Assembly: GCF_027172205.1 (NCBI RefSeq)
Contig: NC_070614.1
Location: 38,570,001 to 38,634,000 of the forward strand
Length of the DNA stretch: 64,000 nt
Source: Podarcis raffonei
Taxonomy: Eukaryota > Chordata > Lepidosauria > Squamata > Lacertidae
Reading direction: 5' to 3'
How positions within the stretch are numbered: the stretch's first letter is position 1; each line of letters opens with the position of its first letter. Positions 52,393 through 64,000 of this stretch are shown one piece after another. The notes beneath the pieces are model-generated. The model saw only the letters and a list, made by a program, of their open reading frames with translations, was not told the origin of the DNA and did not search any database. The translations under genes and the position numbers were made by a program.

Positions 52393-55300
52393 TTTGTTCC
52401 TATAAATGACAGTGTTCAGGTCATTTTCTTTCCTTTATTTCACCCCCTCCCTCATTCTTATGCATGAATGTTTGATTTATCTCAATCCAATATTGTTTAG
52501 ACCTTTCCCATTATCCTGAGGTGGCTTTTGAAACTGTTGAGCGTTTCTGCAATCATCTCCCTCTGTGAACTCTGAACATAAAAGCCACAGAAAATTGGTA
52601 CATTTAATTTTCATTCAAATCTGTACAGGTAAGTTTTCCCTAACAGGTCAAACAACAGCTTCAGAGAGATGGAGGTGCTTTTAATTTGGTGGGTGGGGAG
52701 CAGATCTAGTAAGAAAGTATTAGGATTAATGGTCTGAATTCCACCCACCCACCCCCTGCTGTGTCTTTTAAAGAAGAAGAATATAAGAAAACTGGTCAGT
52801 ACTTCTTGTCATCTGACCATGTGGGACAACAGAGGCTTGAAGAATCACAATATCATGGACCTCAGAGTGACTCTAAGATTACCTAGATCAGCAATTTGCC
52901 CGAAGCCAAGGTCCTGCGAGCACATACGAAAGGCACACCCAACATACACTGGAAACAAATGAAAGGTGTGAAGTCAGGTCAAAAACACCCACTCCCTTGC
53001 CCACACCCAAGCCTACAGGACCAGGGAAAAGGGTGTAGGGGAAATGTAGGCTCATGTACTGTGCAAGCACACACCCCAGGTCCCAGCTGAAAAAAATGAT
53101 TGGGGTCGGGGGAAAGCTACACACACCCTGTAAAACAGCCAAAGCGGGTGGGCGAAAGTGCATATGAAGGGGAGTGTGGCAAAGGGGAAGCAAATCTCCG
53201 CCCAGAATAATGACTAAGGAAACAGGTGTGGGAAATATATTTATGCACATGCAGCGTCCAGAGGGTTGGCAGCACTCATGCCCTGGCCCTTGCCAAATAC
53301 TGTGCCAAATTCTCCCACCCATATGCCACATCTGAGCCAAGAATACTGCCCACAACATTCACACGCCTATGATAGCATGCATACAGACTGAGTGCAGACA
53401 ACACACTGTTTTTCCTTAGCTTGCAATTGCAATTGCTTTTGCTTTTCCTGAATAGTGGGGATCTAACTGGAGCATATGGCTCCTGATTTCTATGACTCCT
53501 ATAATATCTGTTCTTTGGCCATGTTGGCTGGGCCTGATGGAAATCTGAGTCCAACAACGTAGGGAGGGCCTTCCCAACTCCTCCTATAGACATTAGCCAT
53601 CATGGAGTGGTAGTTCAAAACATCTGGAAGGCAACAGGTTAGGGAAGGCTTCATTAGGCTGTCCCTAAGGCTGTCCCCCAAGGTATCTACCCTATTTTGA
53701 TCTTTACTATTGCATTTCTTGCATTCAGTTTTACAGTTTTTGTAAATCGCTTCAAGAATCTTGCCAATCTGCACATATATTCATAGCATAGGCACAACTA
53801 CAGTGGCTGGTTAAAATGTTGGCAACCTTAGCAGCATGCCACAAAGCTGAATCCTGCACATGGTAGTGGAGGAATACAACCAGCTCTGAGGAGCCAGACT
53901 ATGCAGGCTTTTCACATAGCTTCCCTCAAGGCCAAATGATTCTGCCTGTAGGCCTCATTGTTTGATGACAGCAAAGCCATCAAATGTCAAAAACCGCACA
54001 CCCCAACTTCTGATTTTCTAAATCTATCCCCTCCCCACCTCTGTTTAACAGCCTGGGGCTTCCTGCTCCTGCTAGTTCAGATGTCTTATTAGCCTGTCTG
54101 CCCCACTCCCTGCTCCTGCGCCCTCCCCGGTTCTTGGGAGAGGCCCTGCTTCCCAGTCAGTTTCCTGCCCCCCCACCTCTCTTTCCTGCCCCACCTCCTG
54201 TGTGTGAATGACCAGAGGCACGGGAAATCCGTGCGCAGTCATCGCTGGACTTAAGTCACACACAGCACACTCAGGAACGCCAGAGCTGAGAGTGGCCACC
54301 ATACCCCAGTGGAAGATGCAGCCTGGCCTGCTGGATGCGTGAGAGTGGGAGACAGTGGGAGACTGCAGCACCTGGGGACACTCTGTGGAACAGGTAAACA
54401 TGCAGCAAAGCTACAGAATTCAAAACTGGGGAGGGACATTAAACAGGTGGGAAAATGTGTGTTGTACCCATTTCCTCCTCTGCCCATTGAATCTCATGCA
54501 AAGAGAACCCAAAGAGATCTGTCTTTGGCCTTCTTATGCCCAAAACGTCCTCTCAGGGAACCCAGGAGTCCTGGCTCCTTGCTTCTGATTTACAGTACCT
54601 GCTTGATAGATTCTGTTTCAGAATATATAGTGTTCAGGCCTTCCAGCCTTCTCTTTCTTTCTGCCTCTAGAAAGCTCCTGATAGTGTGGAGAAAGGACAC
54701 AGAACTTAAGATGCTTCAGTTCTCTGTGAGATGTGCAAGTTTACAGGCCTTCCGGCTCTAACGTTAGGCAGGGTGAGGCATTCTGATTGGAGGGGCAGAT
54801 TTAGATATACCTTTATAAAGCAGCAGATGTTGGATTATTTGTTGGCTAGATGGGGTGGGACTGGAGGAGTAGAACACCATTTAGGTTTTCTCCCTCAGGC
54901 ACCAGAGAAGGGTTTGTGTTGTCCTTGGTTACAGTTAGAGGTGATGAGAGCCAGAACTCATGGGTTTTCTTATGGGGAGACGAAAAGAAGTCAGACACCA
55001 GAATTCTAAAGAGTTAAAGAATTAGTACTCAGTATTTTGGAGAGGAACCTACTGATTATGATGGAGAAGCAGGAGGTAGGGTGGGAATGGGCTATGGGCT
55101 GATGTGTTTATTGCTTTCCTTCATTGTGTCCCATCTCCTAAAAACCCAGTAGCTTAGGGGGTACCTTTGTGAGGTGTGGCTTCAAGCTATCCTAACCCCT
55201 CAGCTCATTTTTTCTGCTTTTCCTGTTGACGTAACTGTTTGATTCAGGGCCTCTGACTCACCCCTCGTGGTCAGGGTGGAAGTACAGGCCTGATGCCTTT

Positions 55301-57007
55301 GCTGCCACTTTGATCTGGGTTTGAACTCCACCAGGCAGCTCTCCCATTGAAGCAAAGTGAGCAGTGTGTGTTCTCTGGGGAATTAATCTAGGTCTCTCTA
55401 TAGGGTTTAGGCAAGGAGAGTGCCTGGCATGAAAGAGGAGTGCAAGGACAAAAAAATTAAAGCCACAGGGAGGGGAAAGGTTTATCAGGCATCAGGGCTG
55501 AGCTGAGTGTTGTCTGTGCAAATATACACTATACAGTATATGGATTTTATTCATTAGTTTGCTTCTTCTGTATGTTATATTCACAGCGTCTTACAGTGCT
55601 ATGAGAAAACAGCCAATAAAAAGCATAACATTGAAAGAAAAGAAAATCATACAGTATGATTGCATCTTAAGTGCATTTAACTTGCACGATTTCAAGCATA
55701 TACAGTTGAAGGCCACTGGCTGAAATCCCACAAATTAAATGCAAGCAAGGTGGAAATCTTAAAACCTCTTCTTACACTGGGAAAACTCAATGCAAAAATA
55801 GCTTTTAAAGCTCTCCGCCTTCCTTGGGAAGCAAGGTCCTCTCTGCTTGCCTGCTCCCCACCTTCTGCCTCAGCTGACATGAAGTACAGGGTGGTAATGT
55901 GGCAATGGCCCCAAGCAGGACGGAGTATATGCCCGTGCTGCCCAGGGTGGGCGTGCTCCCGAGGGGGGCGTGGCACGGAGGGTGCTCTCCCAGGCGCGGG
56001 ATAGCCGCTCAGGTGCCCTGCAGCCGGGGTGAAGCGATCTGCCCATGGCAGACATTCGGCACGCCGTCCGCCCGCAACTCCCAAGCCACCCCCCCAAGCT
56101 GTCAAAACGAAGGGGGAATTGGGGAATGCCGCCGGCAAAGCGGCACAGCTTCCCCCTTACCCTAGTGGCTCGGGGTAGGCTTGGGAATCGTGGGCAGGTG
56201 GCGCACCGAATGTCACCCTCCTCAGTGAGGGCACCCAGGGCGGTCCACCCCCACCGCCCTCCCCCTTCCTATACCCGTGGCCCCAAGGTTCCATTGGCCA
56301 GGGGTCAGATTACACCCTTATATAATTTTAGGCTAACTGTGTTTAACTTTTGGCTGCTCTAAAACTTTTCCCTGTTCCCTTAGGCTCTCTCTCCTCAAAA
56401 ATAGTTCAGTTGGTAGAGCATGAGACTTTTAATCCCAGGGTTTTGGGTTTGCGCCCAACATTGGGCAAAACATTCCTGTATTGCAGGGGGTTGGACTAGA
56501 TGACCCTTGTGGTCCCTTCCAACTCTACAATTCTAGGATTCTACAATATGGCCTGGCAGGCCTTGATGATATCCAGGGAGCAAGTCAAAACAAGGCTTGG
56601 TGTGGCCAGGTAAGAGAAAGGTAGAGAAAGAGGAAGTCTGTGGCACAGGACACCACCAAGCTTGTTGCTCAAACCGAAGAACCAACCTGACTGGAAGCTT
56701 TTATAGGTGTTGGACCTTATCACGTGATCTGCTCTGGCCAGTTGAAATTCCATATTGCAGATCTCTGGTGGGCCATGCTGTCATCTCCTCCTTTGGCTCA
56801 GCATAGAAATTTTGTTTTCCTCTCCCCAGATTCAGAGCACTTGGAAATAAAGCCTAGAAGAAGCATGCTGTTTGGGGTTGTCTCTGTGTTTTTTAAGAAA
56901 ATACAATCAATGGACAGGATGCACGGGTCTGCTTATTTTATGCCTTTCTCTCTCTCCCCCCCCCCCCCCGCATATTCACCTGTCAAAGGCTCTAGGTCCC
57001 TGTGACC
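52393..57007. other. Intergenic, COX6B2 to RASIP1
   Basis: No gene recognised. Contains a palindromic MITE fragment (53520-53640), a GC-rich block with CpGs (about 55900-56290) and a tRNA-derived SINE (56401-56545). The GC-rich block could be the RASIP1 promoter or a decayed hAT element; it has hAT-like 'gagggcacccagggcgg' text. Poly-C at 56956-56971. Confidence 0.45.
56401..56545 (+). mobile_element. tRNA-Lys-derived SINE with CR1 tail
   Basis: The head TAGTTCAGTTGGTAGAGCAT, GAGACTTTTAATCCCAGGG and GTTTGCGCCCAACATTGGGC follows tRNA-Lys(CTT) base for base over most of its length. The tail 'ggttggactagatgaccctt', 'ggtcccttccaactctac' and 'aattctaggattcta' is the CR1 3' end. It has no intact acceptor stem, so it is not a tRNA gene. 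Confidence 0.8.
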
Positions 57008-60000
57008 ATGTTCTCGGATGAGCGGAAAGACGGGAGCCCCCGCTTTGGGAAGCTTCACTTTCCTGTTGGCCTTTGGATCAACTCCCCAAAGAAACATTTT
57101 GCCAAGCTGGGACGCAGGTGGCCTAGCGTGGGGTCCGTCAAGTAAGTGACTGCGTTGTGGGGCCCAGCTAGACTGATAACGGACCTTGTTGTTTTGCTCC
57201 CCTGTCCCTGTCCACCTCTCTTTAGGGTTTATTCAATTGAGATTTCTTTGTATTTTTGCAAACCTTAAAGATTCCACAAGCCTGCTGATGCCTCCTCCTC
57301 CAACACGGATGGTGCCATTTTGGCTACATATCAGTGGCGTAGCGTGGGGGGTGCAGGGGGGGCCAGCCGCACCGGGCGCAACATCTGGGGGGGGGGCGCG
57401 CTCGCACTCGCAGCTCTCTGCCCCTACCTGGCTCACTCACTCTAGGGGGCGCAAATTACTTGCCTTGCCCCGGGTGCTGACAACCCACGCTACGCCACTG
57501 CTACATATGAATAGGTACTCGGAGAATGAGTTCACTGTTAGTACATAGGCCATTCTGTTGCTTGTCGGTCTGCCTAAAACACTTACTCATTCAGGCAAAA
57601 GAGGCACCATGAAATAGTTCAACTGTTCAGAAGATTCACAGCCCTGGGACTGGTCCATCCATGATAAATCACCTCTCAGGAATTACAGAGAAGAAAACTA
57701 GAGCAGGGTGGTCTGTGTATGTGGACTTCCATGCCTTTCTGACATCACACCAATTCAGTTCTCACATCTATTTGCATAATTGCAATCCCTAGCAGTAATT
57801 GGCAATTAGCAGCTGTGCATTCCATGCTACCACTGGCTCTCACCTCAGACTAAGCTGTGTACATGCACTGTAGCCTTTGCCTGGTTATGCAGCATTCAGG
57901 GAAGCATCATGTGCTCTGAACCACCACTATGGGGTGGGGTGCCAGGGCTACGTTACAGGGGGGTGGGGAATTAATTCAAAGTTAATCCATTCAGAAATCG
58001 TATGGAATATTTTAGGAGGCAAAGCACACAGCAGAACACAAATGTGTGATCTGTGCTAATGAAATGGGGACTGCAATGAATGAACATTCTCCGGGGCTTG
58101 GGGTAAAATGAGCAAAACAGACAAAAACTAATTTGCAATCAGAATTGAACAAGAACTTCTCATAACTTTTTCACTCAGAAGTGAAGAAAAGTATTGCTAG
58201 GCTTGCCTTACGGCAGGAAAATTCCTGACATGTCCTGGTTTTCAGTTGTAAAAGTGCCATCGGGGGAATTTTGCCGAATCGTATGTATGGCAGGAGTGGA
58301 AATAGCTCTAAAAGCTTAAAATCAATTTTGGTGGGTTTCATAAAAAAAAGCTCAACAAGTTTGCAGGTGTCAGGAATTTAACTTTTTGGAATATGGCAAC
58401 CCTAAGTATTACTAAATTGTCCCTCTTCACCTTTGTTTTGGCACCAGTCATTTCCTGATCCTGGCAGCAGCAGTGATCACACTTCCAGGAATTTCAGCTG
58501 CTGGTGGGCACCATTTTTCTTTAACCCACCAAACTCCAGAGTGAGGGCAGGAAGAATTGCCCTCACTCTTATTTGCCTTCATGATGACAACTAACACATG
58601 ATGTCATCATGAAGCTGGTGAATAAATAGGGCGGGAGGGAGTCATGTACCTGGGGTACTAAGCCTCTAGTAAGTTTGCCCTATACTTGGCTCCTTTTTGC
58701 CAAATTACTGAAATGTTCCCTCCTAGCCTTGCAGTGACACAGTTGGGGACGGCATTTGGGCCCATCACTATTTATGATTCTACTTGAGCAGGTTACATCC
58801 TAATTTAACTCACCTTTTTTTAAAAAAATAATATTTTATTAAGTTTAACAATAGAAAAATAGAACAATAAAAACACAGAGAAAATATAAAACACAACAAT
58901 ACAAACTTTCACAATACATAAAATACAAACATTTAACAAGGGGGAAAAAAGAACAATCAACACACAAAACATAGAATAAGAAAAACACAAATCACTCTTT
59001 TCTAATTATTCATCTTCAATTAACTTATTTTCCTGACTTCCTCACGCCTCCCTTTTTTATATCCCTTTTTAACAATTAGTTCAGCAAATTCGTATCCTAC
59101 TACTTTGTCCTTATATATTTTACCTCCCAAATTTATAATTTCAAATTTTTATCTCTTATTACTAGAACCCCTTCATTTTATTTCAATGTCATCAGCATTC
59201 ATACATTTTACAATACTTCTGTAAATAAATTTTAAATTTCCTCCAATCTTCTTCCACCAACTCTTCTCCCTGGTCTCGGATTCTGCCAGTCATCTCAGCC
59301 ATTTCCATATAGTCAATTACCTGCATCTGCCATTCTTCCAAGGTGGGTAATTCTTGTGTCTTCCAACTAATTTAACTCACCTTATCCATGTGAAACTTTC
59401 CTGCTGTCTTCCAAGGCTGCCTGTCCATAAAATTTCTGACTGTGTGCCAGAGAGATGGTGACTTGTTTAAGGGGAGAGATGGCTTTGCTGGAAACCAAGG
59501 GGGTGGAGGGGAGAATGCTCTTGTACTTGGGGCCTGCTTCTGGGTTTCTCATAGGTGTCTGGGTGGCTACTGCAAGAACAGGATGCTGAACTTGAAGACC
59601 CATTGGCTTGATCCAGCACACTCTTCTTATATTCTTATGACTTGCCCAACAAGCTTTGAGGCAGAGCAAGTTTGTTATGGTAGATCTCCCACCTCTGAAC
59701 CCAGCAGCTTGGGCGCTGCATCATCCTGTCATTGTGGTGCCACCCTTGCTGTCTCTTTGAGTCTGTCTATCCTCCTCATAGATCGACATCCTCGGATACA
59801 GCCAGCCGTGGAAGTGAGCCTGTGGAGATGCGCCCGGCCACCAAGAATAAGGCCAGTCGACACAAGAGGATTTCAGCGCTCTTCCAGCGGGGTGGGACTG
59901 GCGTGCCCACCAGCGGAGGAAGAGGTCGCTGGGCCAGTGAGAAGAAACTGGCCGATCTCATTGATCCACTGCCCGAAGACCGAGTTGAGCCCCCGTCGCA

Positions 60001-63000
60001 GGGAGAAGTGCCAGGGATCCTGAAAATCTATGGAGGCGACATCTCCACAGGTGCCAACTACAAGAGTGTGCTGGCCACAGCGCGCTCCACTGCCCGGCAG
60101 CTGGTGCAGGAAGCGCTTGAGCGCTACGGCGTGGCACAGGCCAATGCCGAAGATGCGTATGTCTTATGCGACGTGGTTGGCAATGTCCATGGCACAGATG
60201 GCTCCTGGCAGGCCCAGTATCTCCGTGCAGTAGGCGATTCTGAACGCCCGCTCGTGCTGCAGGATGTGTGGAAACCCAAGACCGGCTGCACACGCCGTTT
60301 TGAGATTCGCCGACGATGTGATGTGGAGAGGATGGCAGAAGGCGAAGATGGCGATGGGTCTGGTATGTGTGGGGTTGTTGGCAGTGGGTGAGGCTTCCAG
60401 GGAACTGTCAATAGATGCTCTTCTGGGTCCTGGGTCTCAATTCTGCTCTAGGGTTTCATGCTGTAAAAAGCTTTGCTGCTGCAAAGAGGCTAATCAACTT
60501 CATTGTCAAGTGCTTATTTAGCATGTGGAATTTGTTTTGCCACAATATGATGTGGCGATGGTCTTTAGTTTAGTTGGCTTCTAAAAAGGTTGAGGCCAAT
60601 GCATGGAGGAAAGATTGATTAATGGCCATTAGTGCTGAGAGCTGCAAGTATATTCAAGGGCAGTATACCTCTCTGAGTACCAGATACTGGGGGCTAAGTA
60701 ACAGTGCTCTCTCTCTCTTTAAGTTTTATTTATGATTTTCCAATAAACAAACATACATTGCATACATTGGATTCCTAAGTACTCACACATTACATTTTTT
60801 ACAAGAACAATTTTATTTATATTGGAATGTGGGCACACAGACAGCTGCAAGGGGAAACCAAATTCCAGGGGCTACAGACTAATGTGGTCCCCTTTCACAC
60901 ATTCCATACATGTAAATGGAGCAAAAGTGCTTAACTAATTGAATAGGAGAAAGAATTCCAGCTCCTTGTATACAAATATATCAAAGGGGAAGTGTGAGAA
61001 AATTATTTCCCCCCAAAACTGCTTGGATATTTCCCAGTACTCCTTCCCTTCCATGGGCCCCTAACTTGGGAGAATTTTCAAAATATATAGGTTAGGTTGT
61101 TACCCGGACTGTGGAATGAAAACATAGTCCTGTGACTACCAGCAGCTGCTCAGTGAGGGAAACAGAAACCAACATAGGTAAGGGTATTGTTTTTATTTTG
61201 CATGACTGTTCATATAGATTAGATTTGTCTGTCTGCCTTCTCTCCCTGCCTCTTGTAGGTATCTCCCAGGCCCGTCGGCAGCAATCTCGCCGTTCTCGGG
61301 CCGCCTCAGGAGGCCATGTGGCCCCCAAAGAAAGGGCGGACAACCTTTCCCTCCGTCGCAGCATCAGCGAGATGAATCTCAGCACAAAACGCCGCAGGGA
61401 CCGCAAAGGAGTGCTGAGCATGGCGGTTGGGGAACCACAGGAAGCGGCTGAGGAGTCACGACTGAAGGCAGCCGAGGGGGCCGAGGGCACATCGACTCCT
61501 CCAGCATCTGAAGCAGAGGCCATGGATGTGGCCAACTTGGAGCAGCTCTCCCAGTGCCTCATACAACCACCAACAGAGCACCCCTATTTCCTACAGTTGT
61601 TGGGCTACAATGAAAAGCAGGTAGGTCCACTTTCCTGCTTGGAAGATTGGGGCAGTTCTAATCTTTTCCAACTCTATGGTTTTGATGAAGCTGAGTGACT
61701 GTGGGGTTCAAGGTCCTTCAGGTTCCACATCAACATAGAGTTGGAAAATACTAGAAACTTCTGCTGAAGGAAGGTTGGTTGCCCACACCCCACCCCTGTC
61801 AGCCACTCTTGCCCTCTCTGTTATCCCATATTGTCAGGAAAAGAGAGCAGAATTAAATAAAGAGGGATCTGCCTATGGGTAGGGGAGAAATTCAATCCAC
61901 TTTGGATCTGAATGCAGACTTAACAGATTCACACTTTCTGAAACCACATGTAAACTGAAACACAGCTGTCCTTCAAAATTTGCACTTGTCTGAATTTTGA
62001 ATGCAGTTCTTTAGCCAAATAATGTGTCCAAGCATGTGTCTATAAAGGGAAAGCATTAAAAAAGTGTGTATTAGTAATAAATAAATAAAAATAAAAATGC
62101 ATTATATTTGGCAAAAATTCTGGTGAAATTGTGTAATCTCATGGGAAATTGCGTATGGAAACTGTGCATATAAGGAGAAACGTGCACTCAAATGTTGACA
62201 ATTTTTGTTAATGTTTTTTAAAAAAATCACAAGCTATTGCAGAAATGTGTGGAGCTGAACTTAAGAATGCAAAAAAAGAAAGAAAAGAAACTGGGATAAA
62301 CTGAAATTGACAGACGTGTCCACCTGGAGGCCTGTGGAGCAAACAGGAATGAATGACCCAAGCAGGACACTTCAGTGTCAGGCCACAGGGAAAGGTGTAA
62401 CCCAAGCCAGAGTGAAGTTAAGATGATCCACTGAATTTCTTCAAGCTTAGTTCAGGCAACCTCTTAGAAGAAAGGGAGCAAGATTTCCCATACATTTACT
62501 TGGGGGTGGGTGGGAGGCCTTCTTCTTCCTAGTGATCCACAGTTGAGCCGCCAGTATAAAAACCTCTGTTGTGGTGACTTAGGGCTCATCCACACTTCCT
62601 TTTGTGCTGAGTTTCTAGGCACAGAACTGGGATTTCAAGGTCTGTGTCCAAGCATTTCCCCCACTTCTGCTGTTTTCCCTGGGGACCCCCCCCCCCCAAT
62701 TTACTGCTGAATTGGAGCAAACAGCAAGTGGGTTTTCTGCAGATTCAGTAGTAAAATGCAGGTTTTTCTGGGGAAACCTGCTCAGGCACAGACCGAAATC
62801 CCAGACCTGAGTTTAAAAGGAAGTGTGAATGAGCCCACAGTGGAACTTTTAGTTGCTGCATCAGCCACACTACAGCTGACCTGTGACTATTTGAGCACCC
62901 AGAGGATCTCTTACCCCTCCAAAGCCTCATCTTTGTTTCTGTTGCATCTGTTGCTCCATCCCTTTTGCCTCTGGCTCCACCCACCACTGGTGTGGGCCCA

Positions 63001-63842
63001 CCCCTAAGGAAGGGACTGAAGGGACTGAAAAGGTTTCCCACCCCTGGCCTAAAAGGCCAATATTTTGACCAAGTGTCCCACTGGCCCAACACATGCACTT
63101 GGGGTAACTCAGGGCCACTAACAGGAATAGCAACTGCTGTGGCTGATCTTTTCTTCCTGTATTGCTCTATTCCCTTCTCTCTCTTCACTAACAGGAGTTT
63201 GTAATCCACGTGATGACACGCCGCCGACACATTTTCGGCCGCCCTGAGCGCTGCCCAGCTCCAGACCAATCCAACTATGTGGACACGTTCCTGAACGCTC
63301 CAGACATCCTCCCGCGCCACTGCTGTGTTGTGTCTTCGGTGCCCCCCGCAGACCCCAGCCAGCCCCGGGGCTCGGCCATGGTGCGGCCCTTCCGGGGAGC
63401 GTTGATAACCCACAACGGTGCCCCACTCCATCGCCAGGTGGAGCTGGCTCCCGGAGACTTGCTGGGAATGGGGCAGCACTTCCTCTTCATGTACAAGGAC
63501 CCGCGAGCTGCAGCTGTGCCGCCGGCCTGGCTGCCCAAGGCCTGGGTGTCCCCAGGGTTGGTGGGGGCCTTGGCGTGCCAGGCCTGCGGCCGTTCCCTGC
63601 AGGAGCGCCAGGAAGCTTTCCGGGCCTACCTCAAGAGCCGAGAACCTCAGCTGCGCTACCGGCCCCAGGAGCAGGAGGCCCTCTTGGCTGAGATTGTGAG
63701 GCTGCAGGAGGCGCCAAACTGCAGGTTGGGCCCTGCCTTCCTCTTTGGGCTCTGCCTGGAGCACGCCGCCCGGGAGCTGGAGCCAGGACACCTTCCCAGG
63801 TTGATAGCCAGAATCGCTCAGCTGGTCAAGGAGGCTGTTTGG
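57008..63842 (+). CDS. RASIP1: Ras-interacting protein 1, first four coding exons (runs off the window)
   Basis: Exons 57008-57141, 59782-60362, 61259-61620 and 63195-63842 give 575 residues, phases consistent, with a donor at 63843. RASIP1 (Rain) is an endothelial effector of Ras/Rap1 that works with RADIL and ARHGAP29 to restrain RhoA during vessel lumen formation. The N terminus RFGKLHFPVGLWINSPKK and GRRWPSVGSVK matches human. RA domain at about 135-240 (GILKIYGGDISTGANYKSVL, ATARSTARQLVQEALERYG, DSERPLVLQDVW). FHA domain at about 370-470 (HIFGRPER, YVDTFLNAPDILPRHC, PGDLLGMGQHFLFMYKDP). The last exon ends LARL.KEAVW, just before the human DIL-proximal region. The DIL domain lies outside the window. 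Confidence 0.96.
57332..57500. mobile_element. hAT MITE with perfect ends and 8-bp duplication
   Basis: Ends CAGTGGCGTAGCGTGGG and CCCACGCTACGCCACTG are exact inverted repeats. CTACATAT lies on both sides (57324-57331, 57501-57508). 169 bp, GC-rich, in RASIP1 intron 1. It looks recent. Confidence 0.9.
58195..58405. mobile_element. Diverged MITE in RASIP1 intron 1
   Basis: Related to the element at 48715-48870 through 'tgtcctggtttt' and 'ttggaatatggcaaccc'. Confidence 0.4.
58817..59366 (-). mobile_element. 5'-truncated young L1 in RASIP1 intron 1
   Basis: 3' UTR and the last ORF2 codons of the same L1 family, with an A-rich tail. A 17-bp duplication CTAATTTAACTCACCTT lies at 58800-58816 and 59367-59383. 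Confidence 0.87.
59530..59640 (+). repeat. Squamate 'aggatgctg..actagatgggcc' repeat end
   Basis: Contains 'gcaagaacaggatgctgaactt' and 'cttgatccagcacactcttcttat'. Copies also at about 13070-13165, 15270-15385 and 33850-33960. It is the 3' part of a LINE or SINE whose class I cannot fix. Confidence 0.5.
62582..62840. mobile_element. Palindromic MITE in RASIP1 intron 3
   Basis: Ends 'gggctcatccacacttcctttt' and 'aaaaggaagtgtgaatgagccc' are near-perfect inverted repeats, with further inverted matches inward ('ggtttttctggggaaacctg'). About 260 bp, non-coding. Confidence 0.6.
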
Positions 63843-64000
63843 GTAAGTGACTCGCAGTTTGGTTCATGACCTTTGCGCCTGCCTCTTTGACGTCCTTCCC
63901 TTGTATTCCCTCCACCTCCATATCCAATTCTGAAGCCCTTTATGTAGGTCTGTGTATGTAGCTATTGAGATGGAGTTGATAATCAGGCATGGCATGGAAG

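Noticed and set aside
55870-56290. GC-rich block as an extra gene
   Set aside because: Short frames on both strands show no family resemblance. Some text resembles hAT MITE ends. It is kept only as a possible promoter.
56401-56475. tRNA-Lys gene
   Set aside because: The acceptor stem is not intact, the T-loop has changed bases and a CR1 tail follows, so it is a SINE.
62745-63791. 348-codon minus-strand frame
   Set aside because: It is the reverse strand of RASIP1 exon 4 and the intron before it. High GC at third positions suppresses antisense stops, and the peptide matches no family.

Overview
The window is a piece of vertebrate nuclear DNA from a squamate reptile, most likely a lizard. The repeats say so: two Sauria-type SINEs (tRNA-like head, tail of ACCTTT units), BovB/RTE LINE ends, young L1 copies, L2/CR1 LINEs, Tigger-like and hAT MITEs, and many short palindromic repeats. 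All genes recognised are split by introns and lie on the + strand. I did not resolve the species.

Region by region. 1-1.9 kb: AT-rich and repeat-derived sequence. 1.9-2.2 kb: GC-rich candidate promoter with three inverted CCAAT boxes and a CLEAR-like E-box. 2.78-25.77 kb: a complete 27-exon gene for a JIP3/JIP4-family motor adaptor. I reconstructed 1,018 codons; every splice junction keeps the frame, and a poly(A) signal lies at 26784. 25.8-29.5 kb: intergenic. 29.49-36.04 kb: a GARIN5-type (formerly FAM71E) Golgi/RAB2-interacting protein gene with a proline/serine-rich 3 x 41-residue tandem repeat; its first exon was not found. 36.8-49.0 kb: intergenic and crowded with repeats. It holds a hAT MITE, a CR1 fragment with a BovB piece inside it, a rearranged pseudogene patch made from JIP-like and GARIN5 pieces, and a three-level nest (L2, then an older L1, then a 6.1-kb full-length L1 with both reading frames open). 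49.02-52.20 kb: a COX6B2-like cytochrome c oxidase subunit gene. 52.4-57.0 kb: intergenic. 57.01 kb to the end: the first four coding exons of RASIP1 (575 codons, RA and FHA domains); the DIL-domain exons lie beyond the window.

Context. GARIN5B and COX6B2 are neighbours on human 19q13.4 and RASIP1 is on 19q13.3, so this block matches human chromosome-19q gene content. The JIP3/JIP4-like gene has no mammalian counterpart there that I know of. It may be a third, mammal-lost ohnologue beside MAPK8IP3 and SPAG9. The four genes share no single pathway: organelle transport scaffold, Golgi/acrosome RAB2 partner, respiratory chain subunit, and endothelial Rap/Rho signalling. In mammals GARIN5 proteins and COX6B2 are both testis-biased. 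Nothing here resembles a wholly new multi-gene system. The most notable items are the extra JIP paralogue, the intact L1 in its nest, and the rearranged pseudogene patch.
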